NCBI GenBank assembly: GCA_949358305.1
Contig: OX442320.1
Location: 8,448,259 to 8,512,258, forward strand
Length of the DNA: 64,000 bases
Direction: 5' to 3'
Origin: Strigamia acuminata
Taxonomy: Eukaryota > Arthropoda > Chilopoda > Geophilomorpha > Linotaeniidae
Below the pieces are notes generated by a model that worked only from the letters and a program-made list of their open reading frames with translations, made no database searches and had not been told where the DNA came from. The position numbers and the translations under genes were made by a program. Numbering within the stretch: position 1 is the first letter of the stretch; each line of letters opens with the position of its first letter. This document shows positions 52,043-64,000 of the stretch, one piece after another.

Positions 52043-52934
52043 CTACACACGACCGAATGAAATAAAAACCACGGTCAGATTGTTTGCATTTCGATTTTTA
52101 CATTTGCAATCTTTTATCATTTATTTTCTCTATGAAAAATACATAATTCAATGAATTTTATCTCTGCTAATGCAGCATCGGCCTATTTTCTCCCGTTAAC
52201 ACACAGTACGATCGTGTTCCAGCTTGTTGTTATTGCCAAATTTACAAAATTTTGTCACTGTTACGCGATTGTGTTGTTATGGTCTCTGCCGATACGAACC
52301 TCGCATCAATGTGAAATCCAAACCTCGTGTCATGAAAAAAATAAATAAACGAGCAAATAAAAAGCGTCTATTCTCGTTCCAAGCAGTACAAATACTTTAT
52401 TTCATTATAAATTCAATCTTCCTTTCATCCCTGCTGTCTCTGAACTCAAAAAGAAAAGAAAAACGTCCACTACACAGATAAAACATATCGTATACAATGC
52501 ATTACTTTCAAAGTGAATTTTTAAATGTGATTCCAATTCCAACGAATCGAGTACTCACCTTTCCAACCGCTACAACACCAACCAACCAACCAACCGACAC
52601 GACATTCTCATTCAAAATTCCCACTTAAAATTAAAGTTAAGAAAACGACTTTGAGTTTAATGTCTTTCTTTCTTTCTTCCATCCAATTCAATTCAAGCAA
52701 CTGCTGCACCTGCATTTAATGATAATTAAAATACTATTGCTTTTTCTCGATTAAAACTCGTTTTAAATCCCTAAAATTAGTTAAAATGGATTAAGTACTT
52801 ATAAATAAACAACACGTGTTTCAAAATAACTATGTACACATTATATCCTCGTTATATAAACGTAATATGTACACATTACATTCTCATATAATTCTCAAGT
52901 CCTAATTACAACTGAAAACCCAATGGAGCTGCAG
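52043..52934. other. Region between the small gene and the channel gene
   Basis: Possible 5' UTR exon of the small gene near 52,561 and the 3' UTR of the channel gene. No coding ORF recognised. Confidence 0.4.
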
Positions 52935-55900
52935 TCACTTGGGTCCTAACAACGGTTCGCACTCGGCGATGCAAATTGCCACGGCGTCTTCGTCCCCCGA
53001 CGGCGGACTCAACAAGCCCAAATTGCTCGCCGCCACCTCGCGTCGCGGCGTCTCGTCCTCGAAAAAGCACTGTTCCGTCGCCGCATGGGCCACGTCCCCC
53101 TCCCCGTCCCCGTCCCCCTCCGCATAGGCACTGGGCACCGACTGCGACTCGCACGTTGCGCCCGCACATGTCCACGAATCCGTCGCAGCGGTTGCGCTCG
53201 CCGACGTCAAACTCGAGCGTCGTCGAACTCCCTCCACCCCGTCCTGGTAACCGTTAGATGGTCTCGACGCCGCTGTTTCCAGCCCTAAACTGCGCTGGTG
53301 CGTCAAAGGTTCGCGCTCCAGCGACTGCTGAACTTGAAGACTCATTTGACGAGTTAAATGCCGTCTGGTGGCCACTTCGAGGAGCCGCTCCAACTCGCGC
53401 CTTTCGGTCGGACTCAGTTGCTGTAAAACGCCCAACAAGTTCTCGCCGTCGCCCTCTCCCTCGCCGCTCTGCAGGCTCTGCTCCTTCCGTTTCCGCTTCT
53501 TGCCCGCGAAAATGTGATCGGCTTCGTTCTCGGTCTCATTCTCGTGCGCGTCGCCGCCGTCTTCGGCGCCCTTCTCTTCGCGGCACGGCACGTCGGAGCA
53601 CTTGCGCTTCGCACTCGCGTTCGCCTCGTCGTGTTTCGGCCTGCGCGGTCTCGCGTCGCCCCGTCTGGCGCCCGGCGAGCCCTCCGAGTCGGTTCGTTCC
53701 CTGTCCTCCTTCTTGAGGAGTTGGTGCGCCAGCATTTTCACCTCCCAGTCGTTGCTGGTGACCGTTTCGTCCAGGTCGGTGCGCTCGCTGCCCTTGTCGA
53801 ACACGTCGTCGCTCGCGTCCGACACGGTCCGTTCGTGCGGCTGCTCCTCGTCGTTGGCGTCGTCGTCGTCGTCGTCTTCCGGTTCGCGCAACTGCATCCA
53901 ATGGCGGTCGTGCGCGGTGCCGCTTTCGACCGGGAATTCGACGCGCCACAGCTGTTCCGGGTCGATCTCGAGAGCGGCTTGCGATTCCCAAGGGCGGCGT
54001 CGCTCCGACACGCGGTGGCGCTCCGACCACGGCGGCAGCAAGGGCCACGACCTGCGCGGATGCGCCACGTAGCCCGGATGTGTCACGTCGCTCGCCTCTT
54101 CGAAATCGTCTTCGAAGTAATCGTCGTCGAACCCCGATCGACTCTCGCTCGATGATGGGCACTTGAAAGAAAGAAAGAAGAAACGTGTCATTCGTGCTTA
54201 CAACTGTCAATCATCATTTACGTCATCATCCGCTAGCGACGCGTCCCGTAATTCTTCCTCGAAAATCGGCAGCGGGGTGGCCGAAAGTCGGCCGGTTTCG
54301 GAATCGCCGTGTTGCAGGGCATCTTCTAATCGTCGGATAATCACGTCCTTGCGTCTCACTTCTTCTTCGAGCGACACAAGGCGTGATTTGAATTGTTGCT
54401 GAATGTCCTCCTAATAGAAACCATTAGAAATGTATTAGAAATTAGAAATCATTCAAAATCACGTACCAATCTCGTTTGCAACACTTGTTTTACACCGACT
54501 AAAAGATCAGCCAAATATTCCTCGGGTTTAAAGGCAAGTGAAGGATCAAAGAAGGAAGGTGGTAACGCGCTCCCTTTTATATTATTTGCCACCGTCCTCT
54601 CCAATTTCACCTTTAGTGATCCTAACGAAGTTTTATCTTCCACCTATTAAAAAAACAATTAATTTTTAATTTTAATTAATTTTTTAAATTTGTTGAAGTA
54701 ATAACCTGAAAATCCCTTTTGATCTCATCTTTCTTCTCTCCAACATCAACATTGACGTCCACTTCAACATCAACATCAACCTCAACCCCAACTTTAACCT
54801 CACTGGCTTTCTCTTCAACCTTTCCTCCCGCATCATCGCCGCCACCACCACCACCAACATCATCAACAACAACAACATCTTCTTCTACAACATCTTCTTC
54901 TTCTTGTTGTTTATTCACAACGACCGCTTGAAATGCTTGCCACCCTGATTTCTTCGCTGGCGCCGTCTTGAGCTCCATCTTCTGTTGCTCTTTCTCGTGC
55001 GCGGACGTGGCGGGTTGATGCAACAACACCGTCACGTCGACTCTGTTGGCGTCGTCGGCGTCCCTGGGCCACTCCTCCTCCAAGAGGCTTCTCGATCTGT
55101 CCATGCTCTCGCCCTTCTCCTCTTCCCGCAACGTTTCGAGCTTCTTGAGGAGCGCGGCCTTGGCCGTCGACATCTTGCCGTCCGCCTCGTGCTCGTCGCG
55201 GTCCTTGAGTCTGCGCACGCGGTGCTGTTGATCGGTGATCGGCATGGGCGACACGGTGACGATGGGCGTTGTCTTCTCGGCCACCGGCGCTGGCTGCGGC
55301 GCTTTCTCCTCTTTCTCCTTCTCCTTCAGCAACTTGAGGCGCTTGAGAAGGGGCAGACCCGCTCCGAGAGGCTCCTCGGAAGGGGGCGCCAAAGGCACAG
55401 CCGCTTGGATGGATTGTTGCTGCATGGCGTCTCGGGTCTGTTTCTCTTTGAGCAGGCGCAGACGTTGCAGCAAAGGCAGCCCAGCGCCGATTGGTCGATC
55501 GGGCAATTGGCCCACGTCCATTGACCAGCGTTTGGTCGGTGTCGGTGGCGTGTGACCGGGCGGTTCCGACTGACTATTGACGCGTTGCATCCTGGTAAGA
55601 ATCCCACGTGAAGATTTCGTGCGCAATAGACGGGATTTCTTGTCCCGTTCCTCGTCCGACTCGCCGCGGCTCCATGGAAAGCGTTTTGCGAACGTCGTGT
55701 CGCTCATCCGGGCCTCCGAGCCTCCGTCCACCGGCGACCCGAGCTCCGGCATCGGCGCGCACGGCATTGACTCCAATTCTATTTTCGATTCGCCGTTTCT
55801 ATTATTTATGCAAAATAAATCATTATTTTAAAAATTATTTCTTTTTTCAATTCTTACCTGGTTTGTCTCCCACGACGAAAAATGAAATTGGTGGCGTTTT

Positions 55901-58900
55901 TCTTGAGACGCATCACCATTTGCACGGCTCGGTTTTTCGCCGACTCGCCGTCGCCGCACGAGTTTCCGCCGCCGGAAGACGAACCCTTTCGAGAGTCGGA
56001 ATCAGTGTCCCTTTTGATTCCCGCCGCCGCCATTTTGGCTTCCATTAACCGCTTACGGCCGAGGCTTTGAAGGATCTCTTGCGCCTCTGGATAATCCTTC
56101 ATGGCTGCCAAGATATCCTCGCGAGAAAGACTGAACAGCTCGGAATAGCCGACAGAACGAACATCGGCCGTGCGCCTTGAAAAAAAATTAAAATCAATTA
56201 AATTTATAATTAAATACAAAATAAAAACCAATTTCGCTCTTTATTCTTTGAGTCTTTGACCAACCGAGCAATCTGCGGGTGAATTGACCCGCAGTTCAAC
56301 ACGTGTTGCGACTCAATGGCCACTGACACGCGACTTACGAGCACTCACATATTGGACAAAGATTACAAATGACCTAGAGAGAAAGAACGCCAATTTACTT
56401 GTTCAATCCATCAAGGTTGAGAATGCCAATTTCGCCAAAGAAGTCGCCAGCTTTCATTGTGGTGAGCACTTTGCCAGTTTCACTGCAAAACAAATCAAAA
56501 TCAAAATCAAACCAAATCAATTACAAATCAATCCCAACCTGATAACTTCCAAGATTCCATCAGCAATGATGAACATTTCCCTGGCCACTTCGCCCTTCCG
56601 GCAGATGAGATCCCCTGGGGTGAAGATATAAGCCTTCATTTTAAGTACTAAGTCGTGCAGGAATTCAGGTTGACATTCTTGAAAGATCGATACCTGCGCG
56701 AACCGCATTAGTAATCGAATCAAAAAGTATTTCAATCATTCCATACCTTTTTTAAGGTGTTTAAATTAACATGTAATGCCAATTCCGTTTTCAACTTGTC
56801 GGGCAAGATGCCCAAAGCTGAATTGATGTCGCCTCCTCCTTGCATCCTTCCTCTGGACCACGAGTAGTCGTACCATCGTTGCACCCGTCTCTGCATATCC
56901 CTGGGCACTTTGTGCTGCCTCATGTATAATTTAGCACCGTCCTGCACGCAAAAATAAGCAAAATAAGCAAATAAAACAACAAAAATTACTAAATACTTAC
57001 GAGTAGTCTTTCAAATTCCAAACGACTAGCATTTCTATTTGTAATGACATTTCCTACTTGTCCTGCAATTAATAGCGACAATTAAAACCAATCAGTCTTG
57101 GAAACAAGATTATAGGGACCAGGAGGTGGATTTGGGGTCGTGAGTGCAGTGGGGGAAATTGGAAAATTGGCAAACTGACAAAAGTCAGTATCCGATTCAT
57201 TAAAATCGACTCGAAAAACTTTTTCCAATTAATTTCGCGCCAATTTGGTCGATTTTCGCGCGTGGAAACTGTTTTCATTAATTTTTATTAATAAACTAAA
57301 TCGTTTTCACTCTTAATTATCTCGTGGCAACGACCCGATCAGTCTTTACAGTTGCCATGGCGACCTAAGATGTAAGCGAGCTAATTAGCAGTCCATGATC
57401 TGTCATTAGCGTCGTCGGCTTTGCGAGTTGATTGAGGTTTAAGAGTTGAAAACACGTCGAAATCGCAGTCGACTCCAGCGAGATAAATTCAGTTTTATGA
57501 GAAATGACATATTTTGTGAAAAAATTTATATTTTGCAGCGTTGAATGGACGCTGAAGTGCACAAACGGCTCCGGTCTGCAACATTGAATTTCCATTCATC
57601 AGCAAAACGGAGACAAGTTGCGGTTTTCTTTCTCTCGTCGACGGCTGTCCCGATTGAACGGAGCGGATTAAAGCCGAATTGTGTCGTTTTGCCCGTTTCG
57701 GAAACGGTGCTAAACATTTAATTCCTTATTATCCACTATTTATGCGTCTAAAAATGCAATATTTGTTGAAGTAATTAGATTTAATTACCCACGGAAGCCT
57801 TAAACGGAGAAATGTCATAAAAGAACGGAGAACACGCTCCTTTTGCGCTCTAATAAAAGAAGCCAAATCTTCTATATTTTCTTAGCAAAAGCAATAAAAG
57901 CGGATATTAATTTCTCTTCTTGAAAACAATACTGGGTTTAGAACATGAGTCGATTAATTATACACTCACGACGCTTTTTAAAGTATTTGCATTTGCATGG
58001 ACTTTCAGTCGGTTAACGTGCAAATGGTGAGCCATCAATTCACGTCCAATACCATAAATTCCCCGCGTTCTGTTGACACAACCAAGATATTGAATTCAAT
58101 TGGTCAATTTAGACGTTTATTTTAGTCGTTTTGATCAATTTAGACATTTATTTTAGTCGTTTTGATCAATTTAGACATTTATTTTAGTCGTTTTGGTCAA
58201 TTTAGACATTTATTTCAGTCGTTTTGGTCTATTTAGACATTTATTTTAGTCGTTTTGATCAATTTAGACATTTATTTCAGTCGTTTTGGTCTATTTAGAC
58301 ATTTATTTTAGTCGTTTTGATCAATTTCGACATTTATTTCAGTCGTTTTGGTCAATTTCGACATTTATTTCAGTCGTTTTGGTCAATTTAAATGTCTATT
58401 TTAGTCGATTTGATCAATTTAGACATTTATTTCAGTCGTTTTGGTCTATTTAGACATTTATTTTAGTCGTTTTGATCAATTTAGACATTTATTTCAGTCG
58501 TTTTGGTCAATTTAGACATTTATTTTAGTCGTTTTGGTCAATTTAAACGTTTATTTTAGTCGATATGGTCAATTTAGACCCGCATGTAAAAGATACCTCG
58601 TTGAAGAATATTTAAGGTAATTCTCGGTACTGGTAGACCTTGTACATCTCCAAGAAAGGAGCAGAATTGAAGAAATCGATACAAATTATTATTATTTTTT
58701 TGGTGACCCCACTCCGAGATGAAAAAGGAGTTTAAGGAAAATATGAGCAGCGCGTGCCATTTTTCTTTCTCTGTTTCTCGATTTTCTTTTCTTTCTTGAT
58801 GTAGTTTGATTTGCGAAACTTTTGGCAAGTTTCCAACGAGTTTCAGGATTCTACAGTTTCCATGGCAACTGGTTTTATCGAGTGAACATTTTCATACGCT

Positions 58901-59032
58901 CCTGATTCCATTGCAGCGACCACCACACCTTTTTTTACACACACATTTACATGTTTCTACTCCTGTAACTTACCTACAATCGTAGCGAAGATGAAAACAC
59001 CGATCAGATAGCTGACTATAGTAAAAAGAAAT
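52935..59032 (-). CDS. Cngl: Cyclic nucleotide-gated channel, Cngl-like (3' part; 5' exons not found)
   Basis: Ten minus-strand exons join in frame: 58,974-59,032; 57,001-57,062; 56,747-56,941; 56,539-56,693; 56,399-56,482; 55,858-56,175; 54,706-55,798; 54,467-54,643; 54,222-54,410; 52,935-54,161; about 1,186 residues. The first has S6 (FLFTIVSYLIGVFIFATIVG); then a C-linker (RWYDYSWSRGRMQGGGDINS, LPDKLKTELALHVNL) and a cyclic-nucleotide-binding domain (TPGDLICRKGEVAREMF, GDFFGEIGILNLDGLN, RTADVRSVGYSELFSLSRED). These match insect Cngl closely. The channel conducts cations when cGMP/cAMP binds. After the binding domain come about 950 more residues: duplicated IGAGLPLLQRLRLLKEK / LGAGLPLLKRLKLLKEK, a Val/Asp repeat, a short coiled coil (EEEVRRKDVIIRRLEDAL) and an acidic, GC-rich last exon ending CEPLLGPK. 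Confidence 0.9.
58085..58580. repeat. 31-bp minisatellite, channel-gene intron
   Basis: About 16 copies of a 31-bp unit containing TCAATTTAGACATTTATTTT and AGTCGTTTTGA, with little divergence. Confidence 0.94.
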
Positions 59033-59115
59033 CTGAAATAGATGAGATACAAAATCAAAATAAATTAAAATAATACAAAAAAAAAATATTGTGAATTATT
59101 AGATGACCGATGACC

Positions 59116-59355
59116 GGGGCGTGTCATCTAGCGCGACACTATCTACCGCAACATGAATATACCGCGACTTGGAAAACTGCGACTACATATATTTTAGGTT
59201 TAATTCCTGAGAAGGGCTAACAAGGGGGGCACAGACCCCCCTTGACCCCCCTGCAAACTTAACCTTACTGGTTTTTAGATGCAAAACCATTTTTTTGGGA
59301 CGGTTTGTCGCGGTACGCTGTTATCGCGGTAAATAATGTCGCATAATGTGTCCCC
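59116..59355. mobile_element. MITE with GGGG...CCCC ends
   Basis: Subterminal GCGACACTATCTACCGC is mirrored by the complement of GCGACATTATTTACCGC at the other end. Flanks CGATGACC and AGATGACC match 7 of 8 bases, so an 8-bp duplication is likely. Confidence 0.65.
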
Positions 59356-61150
59356 AGATGACCAATATGGAAATTGTTTAATTGAGATGTTTGCTTCCAT
59401 TCACTCATTAAGAGTTGTAAGAACGGAAATAAAACTAATGGGTCTAACCAACCATGAGAAACTGTTTGGCCGAAGATTCAGCTAAACCGGCAGCTTAAGC
59501 ATTCAATTGATTAGGATTAGGAAGATAAAATACAAGAGAAAAAGAACAAAAGGGCAAAAGAAAGATTCTCTCATTCAATTAGGCTTAATGACTCCATTGG
59601 CTCACTGTTTTGACGAACAAAAACCAGGAAATAAATCAACAACAAAATGAAATAAAAATTAATGGAATTATTTTCTCAGAAATGTGCAAATAATTAGGCT
59701 TTAATTAGGCTTAATTTGTTTGGGTAATTCATTGCATTGTGATTAGAGTGGGCGATTAAATGGGTTTCATTTGATCGCTTGAAAAATTCAGACAAACTGA
59801 TGGTGTTTTCTTAGCACAACTCATTTTTTCGACGTTAAAAATTCATTCAACTTGATCGAATCTTTTTCCGAAATGTTTGGAAACGGTCCAAACGACCGCA
59901 ACAAATTTCTCAAGACTTCCTGCACGGATCCGCAATAAAAAAGTGAATTGCAATGTCCAATAAACAAAACTTGGACATAAAAATTCAGAAAATTTAATTA
60001 ATTCTATGATTGGTGGGCAAATTGGCAATGAGAAAACAACTTGTTTACAAGTCTGAATGCAAATGGAAAGTTTGTTTACATTCCGACATTTTTTGTCGTG
60101 GTTGATGCAATTCAATGAGAGAAATCATTGAAAAATGAAGGAAAAATGGAAAATGTCGTTATTTCCCCCTTTATTTTATCCTTTATGGGGTTCTTCCACT
60201 CCAATTGCACCTTTTACAGTTTGGAGGACTTTGACCCTTCTCACTGTACCAGGGATAAGAAATAAAAAAGAAAAAAAGAATTTTTTTTCGATGTACCAAC
60301 ATCCAGAAGAAAAAGCAGATAGCTCGTGAGTAATCTGGGGAAAATCCCCTGATTCATTTTAGAGGAAAATCCCGGTGATGGAAGCGGAAAAAGTCGTCGA
60401 GGAATCAAAGAAGTGGAAAAATATTATTATATATATATAAAAATGTAGGAAAAAATATATAAAATTGATTTAATTTTTTTTTTGGAAGAAATTTGAATTT
60501 TTCTAAATAATTTATAAAATTTTTGACAAAAAAGAAAAGAAAAAAGTGCTTGATTTTAACTACACCGCTGTAAATGGTCCCATAAAAAGTAATTGAGTTT
60601 TCATCCCGGTTTTTATCGTTTTTGAACCATAGATTAAAAATAATTTAAAACGTTACATTTATATTGTTTAATTTTATACAAAATAATTCAAAAAAAATTT
60701 TTTTTTTTTGCTTTTCATAATAATTTAAAAAAAAAAAATGAAAAATGTTGAAAAAAATCCGAAAAATTCCTTTTATTTGAATGTCAGTGGTTTATTAAAA
60801 CCCATTCATCTGTGGAGCTGAAATGTCCCACATCACGTGACAAAAACAAGACACTTTTTTCACAGTCAGCAAAAAAATTTATCTGCTGATGACGTAAAAA
60901 ACGGACGACAGATAAATCTGAACGATTTTCCATTTGCAAAAATATTTTACAAAATATCCCAAAGAAAAACAAAATTTTTACCAAAAATAGAAACCTTTCG
61001 TAGCATCAACGGCTTATACAAAAATCAATAACTTATTAGCTTTGCATCCATCTAAAATAACCGTCACCTCAATACAAAACAACATCTTGACGAATTAAAC
61101 AAACCAAAACCCAATTTCATTTCTTTCTTCCCTCCAATTTACTTCCATTT
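59356..61150. other. AT-rich DNA, no gene recognised
   Basis: Probably upstream intron or flank of the channel gene. I searched the minus strand for S1-S5 and pore motifs and found none. Long A/T runs at 60,420-60,780. Confidence 0.4.
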
Positions 61151-61207
61151 AGGCTTAACGGAAACCCAGCTCTTTATTCGAGATGTTTAGCACCTCGTGC
61201 AGCCCAA

Positions 61208-61513
61208 ATGATGTCAAATTTGCCCTCAATCCCACCCACAAGGCCATCGCAGCACCAAAACAAAAAGAAATTGCGAGGATTCATCGCAGAGAAAATTTCA
61301 TTTAAAGACATGCTCCGCAGAGAAGCTCCAGGAGCAGCGAAAAATCAAATCACTTTGACTAGAAGTTTCTGCATTGAATTCAACAATCCGGAGCAATCAC
61401 AGCACAACTTTTTCCACCTGAACGAGTCCCTGACTGATGTCACGAAGGGGAAAGTCTCTCTAGACGAGTATTTGCATTTTATGTCAACAAATTTCGCCTC
61501 CAATAACAAATAA
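61208..61513 (+). CDS. Small ORF, unknown, possibly a real exon
   Basis: 101 codons starting MMSNLPSIPPTRPSQHQNKK and ending FASNNK with TAA. Its codon choice and base composition are richer in GC than the flanking AT-rich DNA. A potential acceptor (CTTCCATTTAG) lies 53 bases upstream. No family recognised. It could be a short single-exon gene or the last exon of a plus-strand gene nested in the channel locus. Confidence 0.35.
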   Translation: MMSNLPSIPPTRPSQHQNKKKLRGFIAEKISFKDMLRREAPGAAKNQITLTRSFCIEFNNPEQSQHNFFHLNESLTDVTKGKVSLDEYLHFMSTNFASNNK

Positions 61514-61943
61514 ACACTCGAGAACAGCGTGGACAAAGTGTTGGTGACTCAAGCACGCGTTTTCACAGTTAATTACACTTATATTAATAATTAAACACGC
61601 GCTTCTTGTTGCGCAGTTTTTATTGCTCGTCAACTGCAGCGATAAATTTGTCGTTTGTTTCCAACCTGTTTTTAATTAAGTGCGAATTAGCAGATGGAAA
61701 CAAACTTTCTTTCGTTAATTAAATTCCCGATGCTGGTATAATGATTCCTATAGGGAATTTAACATGGAAAATTATTCGGGCTGTCGGTAAACACGTCAGA
61801 AGAGGATTTTTTTTGGTTTTATAAATAAATTATCCATTTCTTTACGCCTAGTTAAGTTCTTTTACTTCATGATGATTCGCAAGATATGGAAAAGGGGATT
61901 CGGGTTGATTAGACGCGGGGAAAAATAGAGTCAAACCATACAC

Positions 61944-62760
61944 TATACTCCGTCTGACCTTAAGAATAGAGAAAACTCCCATTGGTCGAGACATTTTCAC
62001 TGGTGTAGTGATGCCTAAAAGTAAAACAATACACCAGGATTTATTAAACACTTCGTTGTTGTTGTTAATGGAATTCTTTGTGTGAATAGTATGATCGCAA
62101 TCACACACTCCACAGTAAAGCCTAGTACTCATAAGCTTCCAGAGTCTAAATATTTTTACAGACTTAATTTTCCAACAGCACCATTTCAAGCGGAATGTTT
62201 TATCCTCTTATTATTCAGAGTCTGATAAATTTGTGGTACTCATGAAATTGTCACCAGAAAGTTTCCGTACTCTTAAACTGTGTGAGTCATTGTTGCTTGT
62301 TTTGCCACAAAACTGGCCTTTCTTTTACTGCATTACACAATTGAATTCTTGCATTTAAATGCAATGGTGCCCTCCGTTTTCTGCCTTTTCGCTGTGTTGT
62401 TGGCGCCATGTTTCAACAAACAACGTGTTCAGTTGTAGTAGTTGGGTGTCTTTGTTTGCAACCGGCTGTGACCGGCTGCAAATTTTAGATGAAAAACAGG
62501 GAAATTCTGGGTAAACAAAATTTATTCAGAGTCTGAAACAATTAAATTTTTCCGTGCACCATCGGCGCCGGAAACAATTCGTTTCCACTTGCAAGGGTGA
62601 TTCAGAGTCTAAACAATATTGTTATGAGTACCACCCTTGGCAGGAAACTTAAGACTTTGATTCCTGTTACCATTCCAAGAACGGAATGGTGTTATGAGTA
62701 CTATGCTTTAGGAGTAATAAGGCTGGAGTTTTCTCTATTCTTAAGGTCAGACAGAGTATA
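61944..62760. mobile_element. Fold-back element, conserved-core family, copy 3 (largest)
   Basis: 36-bp arms (61,944-61,979 and 62,725-62,760) pair with one mismatch; ends TATACTC/GAGTATA as in copies 1 and 2. Eighteen bases inside the left arm is CACTGGTGTAGTG, the family core. The 780-bp interior contains a second inverted pair (TAGTACTCATAA near 62,123 and TTATGAGTACTA near 62,692). No transposase ORF recognised. Confidence 0.75.
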
Positions 62761-64000
62761 GCTGGCACCATTATTGGTACTTCTTGAAAATGTGCGAATG
62801 GATGAAATTAGTAGACATCCATGATTTCCCGATGTAAATTTTGGACGTCAAAATAATTACTAAAGTGATAAAGTTTGAAACTATCGGAGCAATTAAACCT
62901 CGAGTTTAGGTTCAGCTTTCCAACCAACAAATTGGTAAAATGGAATCGAGTCGAATGCGAAACTATTAAACTCACTGCTTCGAGGCTCCCTTATGGGATT
63001 ATTACATAAAGCATTTTTTAAAGAAAGAAATTTATAGCTAACAGTAAAGGAAAGGAAGCAATTCACTGTTTACTCTTTCAAAGGGTTAAAAATAGCTTGA
63101 AGAAACCCATTTTCCACAAATATTAATGTTTATCAAACACGAATAAATCGAACAAATTAAATGACAGATTTAATTTAAAATAAAAAAATAAAAAACTTTA
63201 TATATAAAAAAAAAAAATCAATAAAATACAAAAGAATAATTCCACGGATGCTGGAAATGGTTGCCATGGTACCACTGACAAGTATATAGGCAATCCTCCA
63301 CCCTCTCGACAAACACAAACCAAGCGTTCCTCAGCGTCAAATGACACTTAACTCTTTATGTTTCGACCTAATTTATTAAGTGGGTATTCAATTCTTTCTT
63401 CACACAACAAACAAGACAAATTTTTAAACAAATTTAACATCCCGATTGCTCAGTTTGCCAATTTTTATCCCCACCAATCAATAAACAAATTATTATCACT
63501 ACTACTATTTTCATCTAACTTTTATCCACTTTTTCCCCCTTTCCGACATAATAACTTTTGTTCAGGCCTACACCGGAAGCCCAACTCCACAGAACGCATC
63601 CTCTCACGTCTTGCAATGGTTTCTTTCTTATTTTCCCTTCCTCCATATTGGAATTGGCACTGGCGAACTGCCAAACGGTGGAGAGCACAAGGTCACAGCA
63701 GAGGACGAGCAATTTTAATGCAAAATTGTGTAAATTCTAAACAATCAAACGGGGAGATCCCCAACCCAACCCTCCACCGGAAACAAACAGCAAACACAAT
63801 CAGACTCGTTTACCCTTCTTTACATCAACCTACAATTAAGTGCACTCGACTGTGACATCGCACGAGTAAAGTACAGAAACTGCACCAGTTTTCTGCATAA
63901 AATCGAATCAATAACTCGAAATTTAAGGTTTCAATTGCGCGATTAATTAAAAACCATCGCAGTAGCTCATGTCCAAACTACACTCGAGTGCTATTGTTTC
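62761..64000. other. AT-rich DNA to the window end
   Basis: One 165-codon plus-strand ORF (63,358-63,855) has no recognisable domain and low-complexity character. No splice-supported gene seen. Confidence 0.35.

Noticed and set aside
52939-54210. Many Arg/Ser/Pro-rich ORFs on both strands
   Set aside because: Shadows of the GC-rich last exon of the channel gene, whose own frame joins upstream exons in phase.
63358-63855. 165-codon plus-strand ORF
   Set aside because: Low-complexity, no domain, no splice context; may be chance in pyrimidine-rich DNA.

Overview
This is nuclear DNA of an invertebrate animal, read from the sequence alone. Genes are split into many small exons with GT-AG introns. 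Exon phases join cleanly into single-copy animal genes, and the intergenic DNA is AT-rich and full of miniature transposons. A one-copy KSR, a Cngl-type cyclic-nucleotide-gated channel and a mag-lineage LTR retrotransposon fit a non-vertebrate bilaterian. A tunicate-like genome is possible, but I cannot fix the phylum.

Layout, left to right. (1) 2-3,009: 3' end of a MYND zinc-finger gene (+). (2) 3,010-6,068: intergenic DNA with nested transposons. (3) 6,069-15,380: TRAF4 (+), seven exons, introns loaded with minisatellites. (4) 15,868-16,490: GINS2 (-), head to head with RWDD4 (+, 16,934-17,749), which is followed closely by RUSF1 (+, 17,990-20,383). (5) 21,480-26,597: KSR (-, 18 exons), head to head with RFC5 (+, 26,990-28,475). 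(6) 29,141-34,307: a carboxypeptidase M-like gene (-) with a duplicated, apparently mutually exclusive catalytic exon. (7) 36,996-39,401: a two-exon class A GPCR (+). (8) 41.1-44.2 kb: a spliced-looking transcript with no long ORF, whose introns hold duplicated structured elements, ending in a perfect 31-bp minisatellite. (9) 44,707-52,042: a small four-exon gene (-) whose last intron contains a complete, apparently very young gypsy/mag retrotransposon (46,382-51,210). (10) 52,935-59,032: 3' part of a Cngl-like channel gene (-) with a very long cytoplasmic tail; its 5' exons were not found before the window end. (11) 59.0-64 kb: mainly repeats and one small ORF.

Functional themes: two DNA replication genes (GINS2, RFC5) each share a short divergent promoter region with a neighbour. 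Signalling genes (TRAF4, KSR, the GPCR and the CNG channel) are interspersed, with no sign of a shared pathway cluster. The main unexpected items are the alternative carboxypeptidase exon, a fold-back repeat family whose core is conserved while its arms are private to each locus, and minisatellites whose periods cluster at 20-21 and 31 bp.
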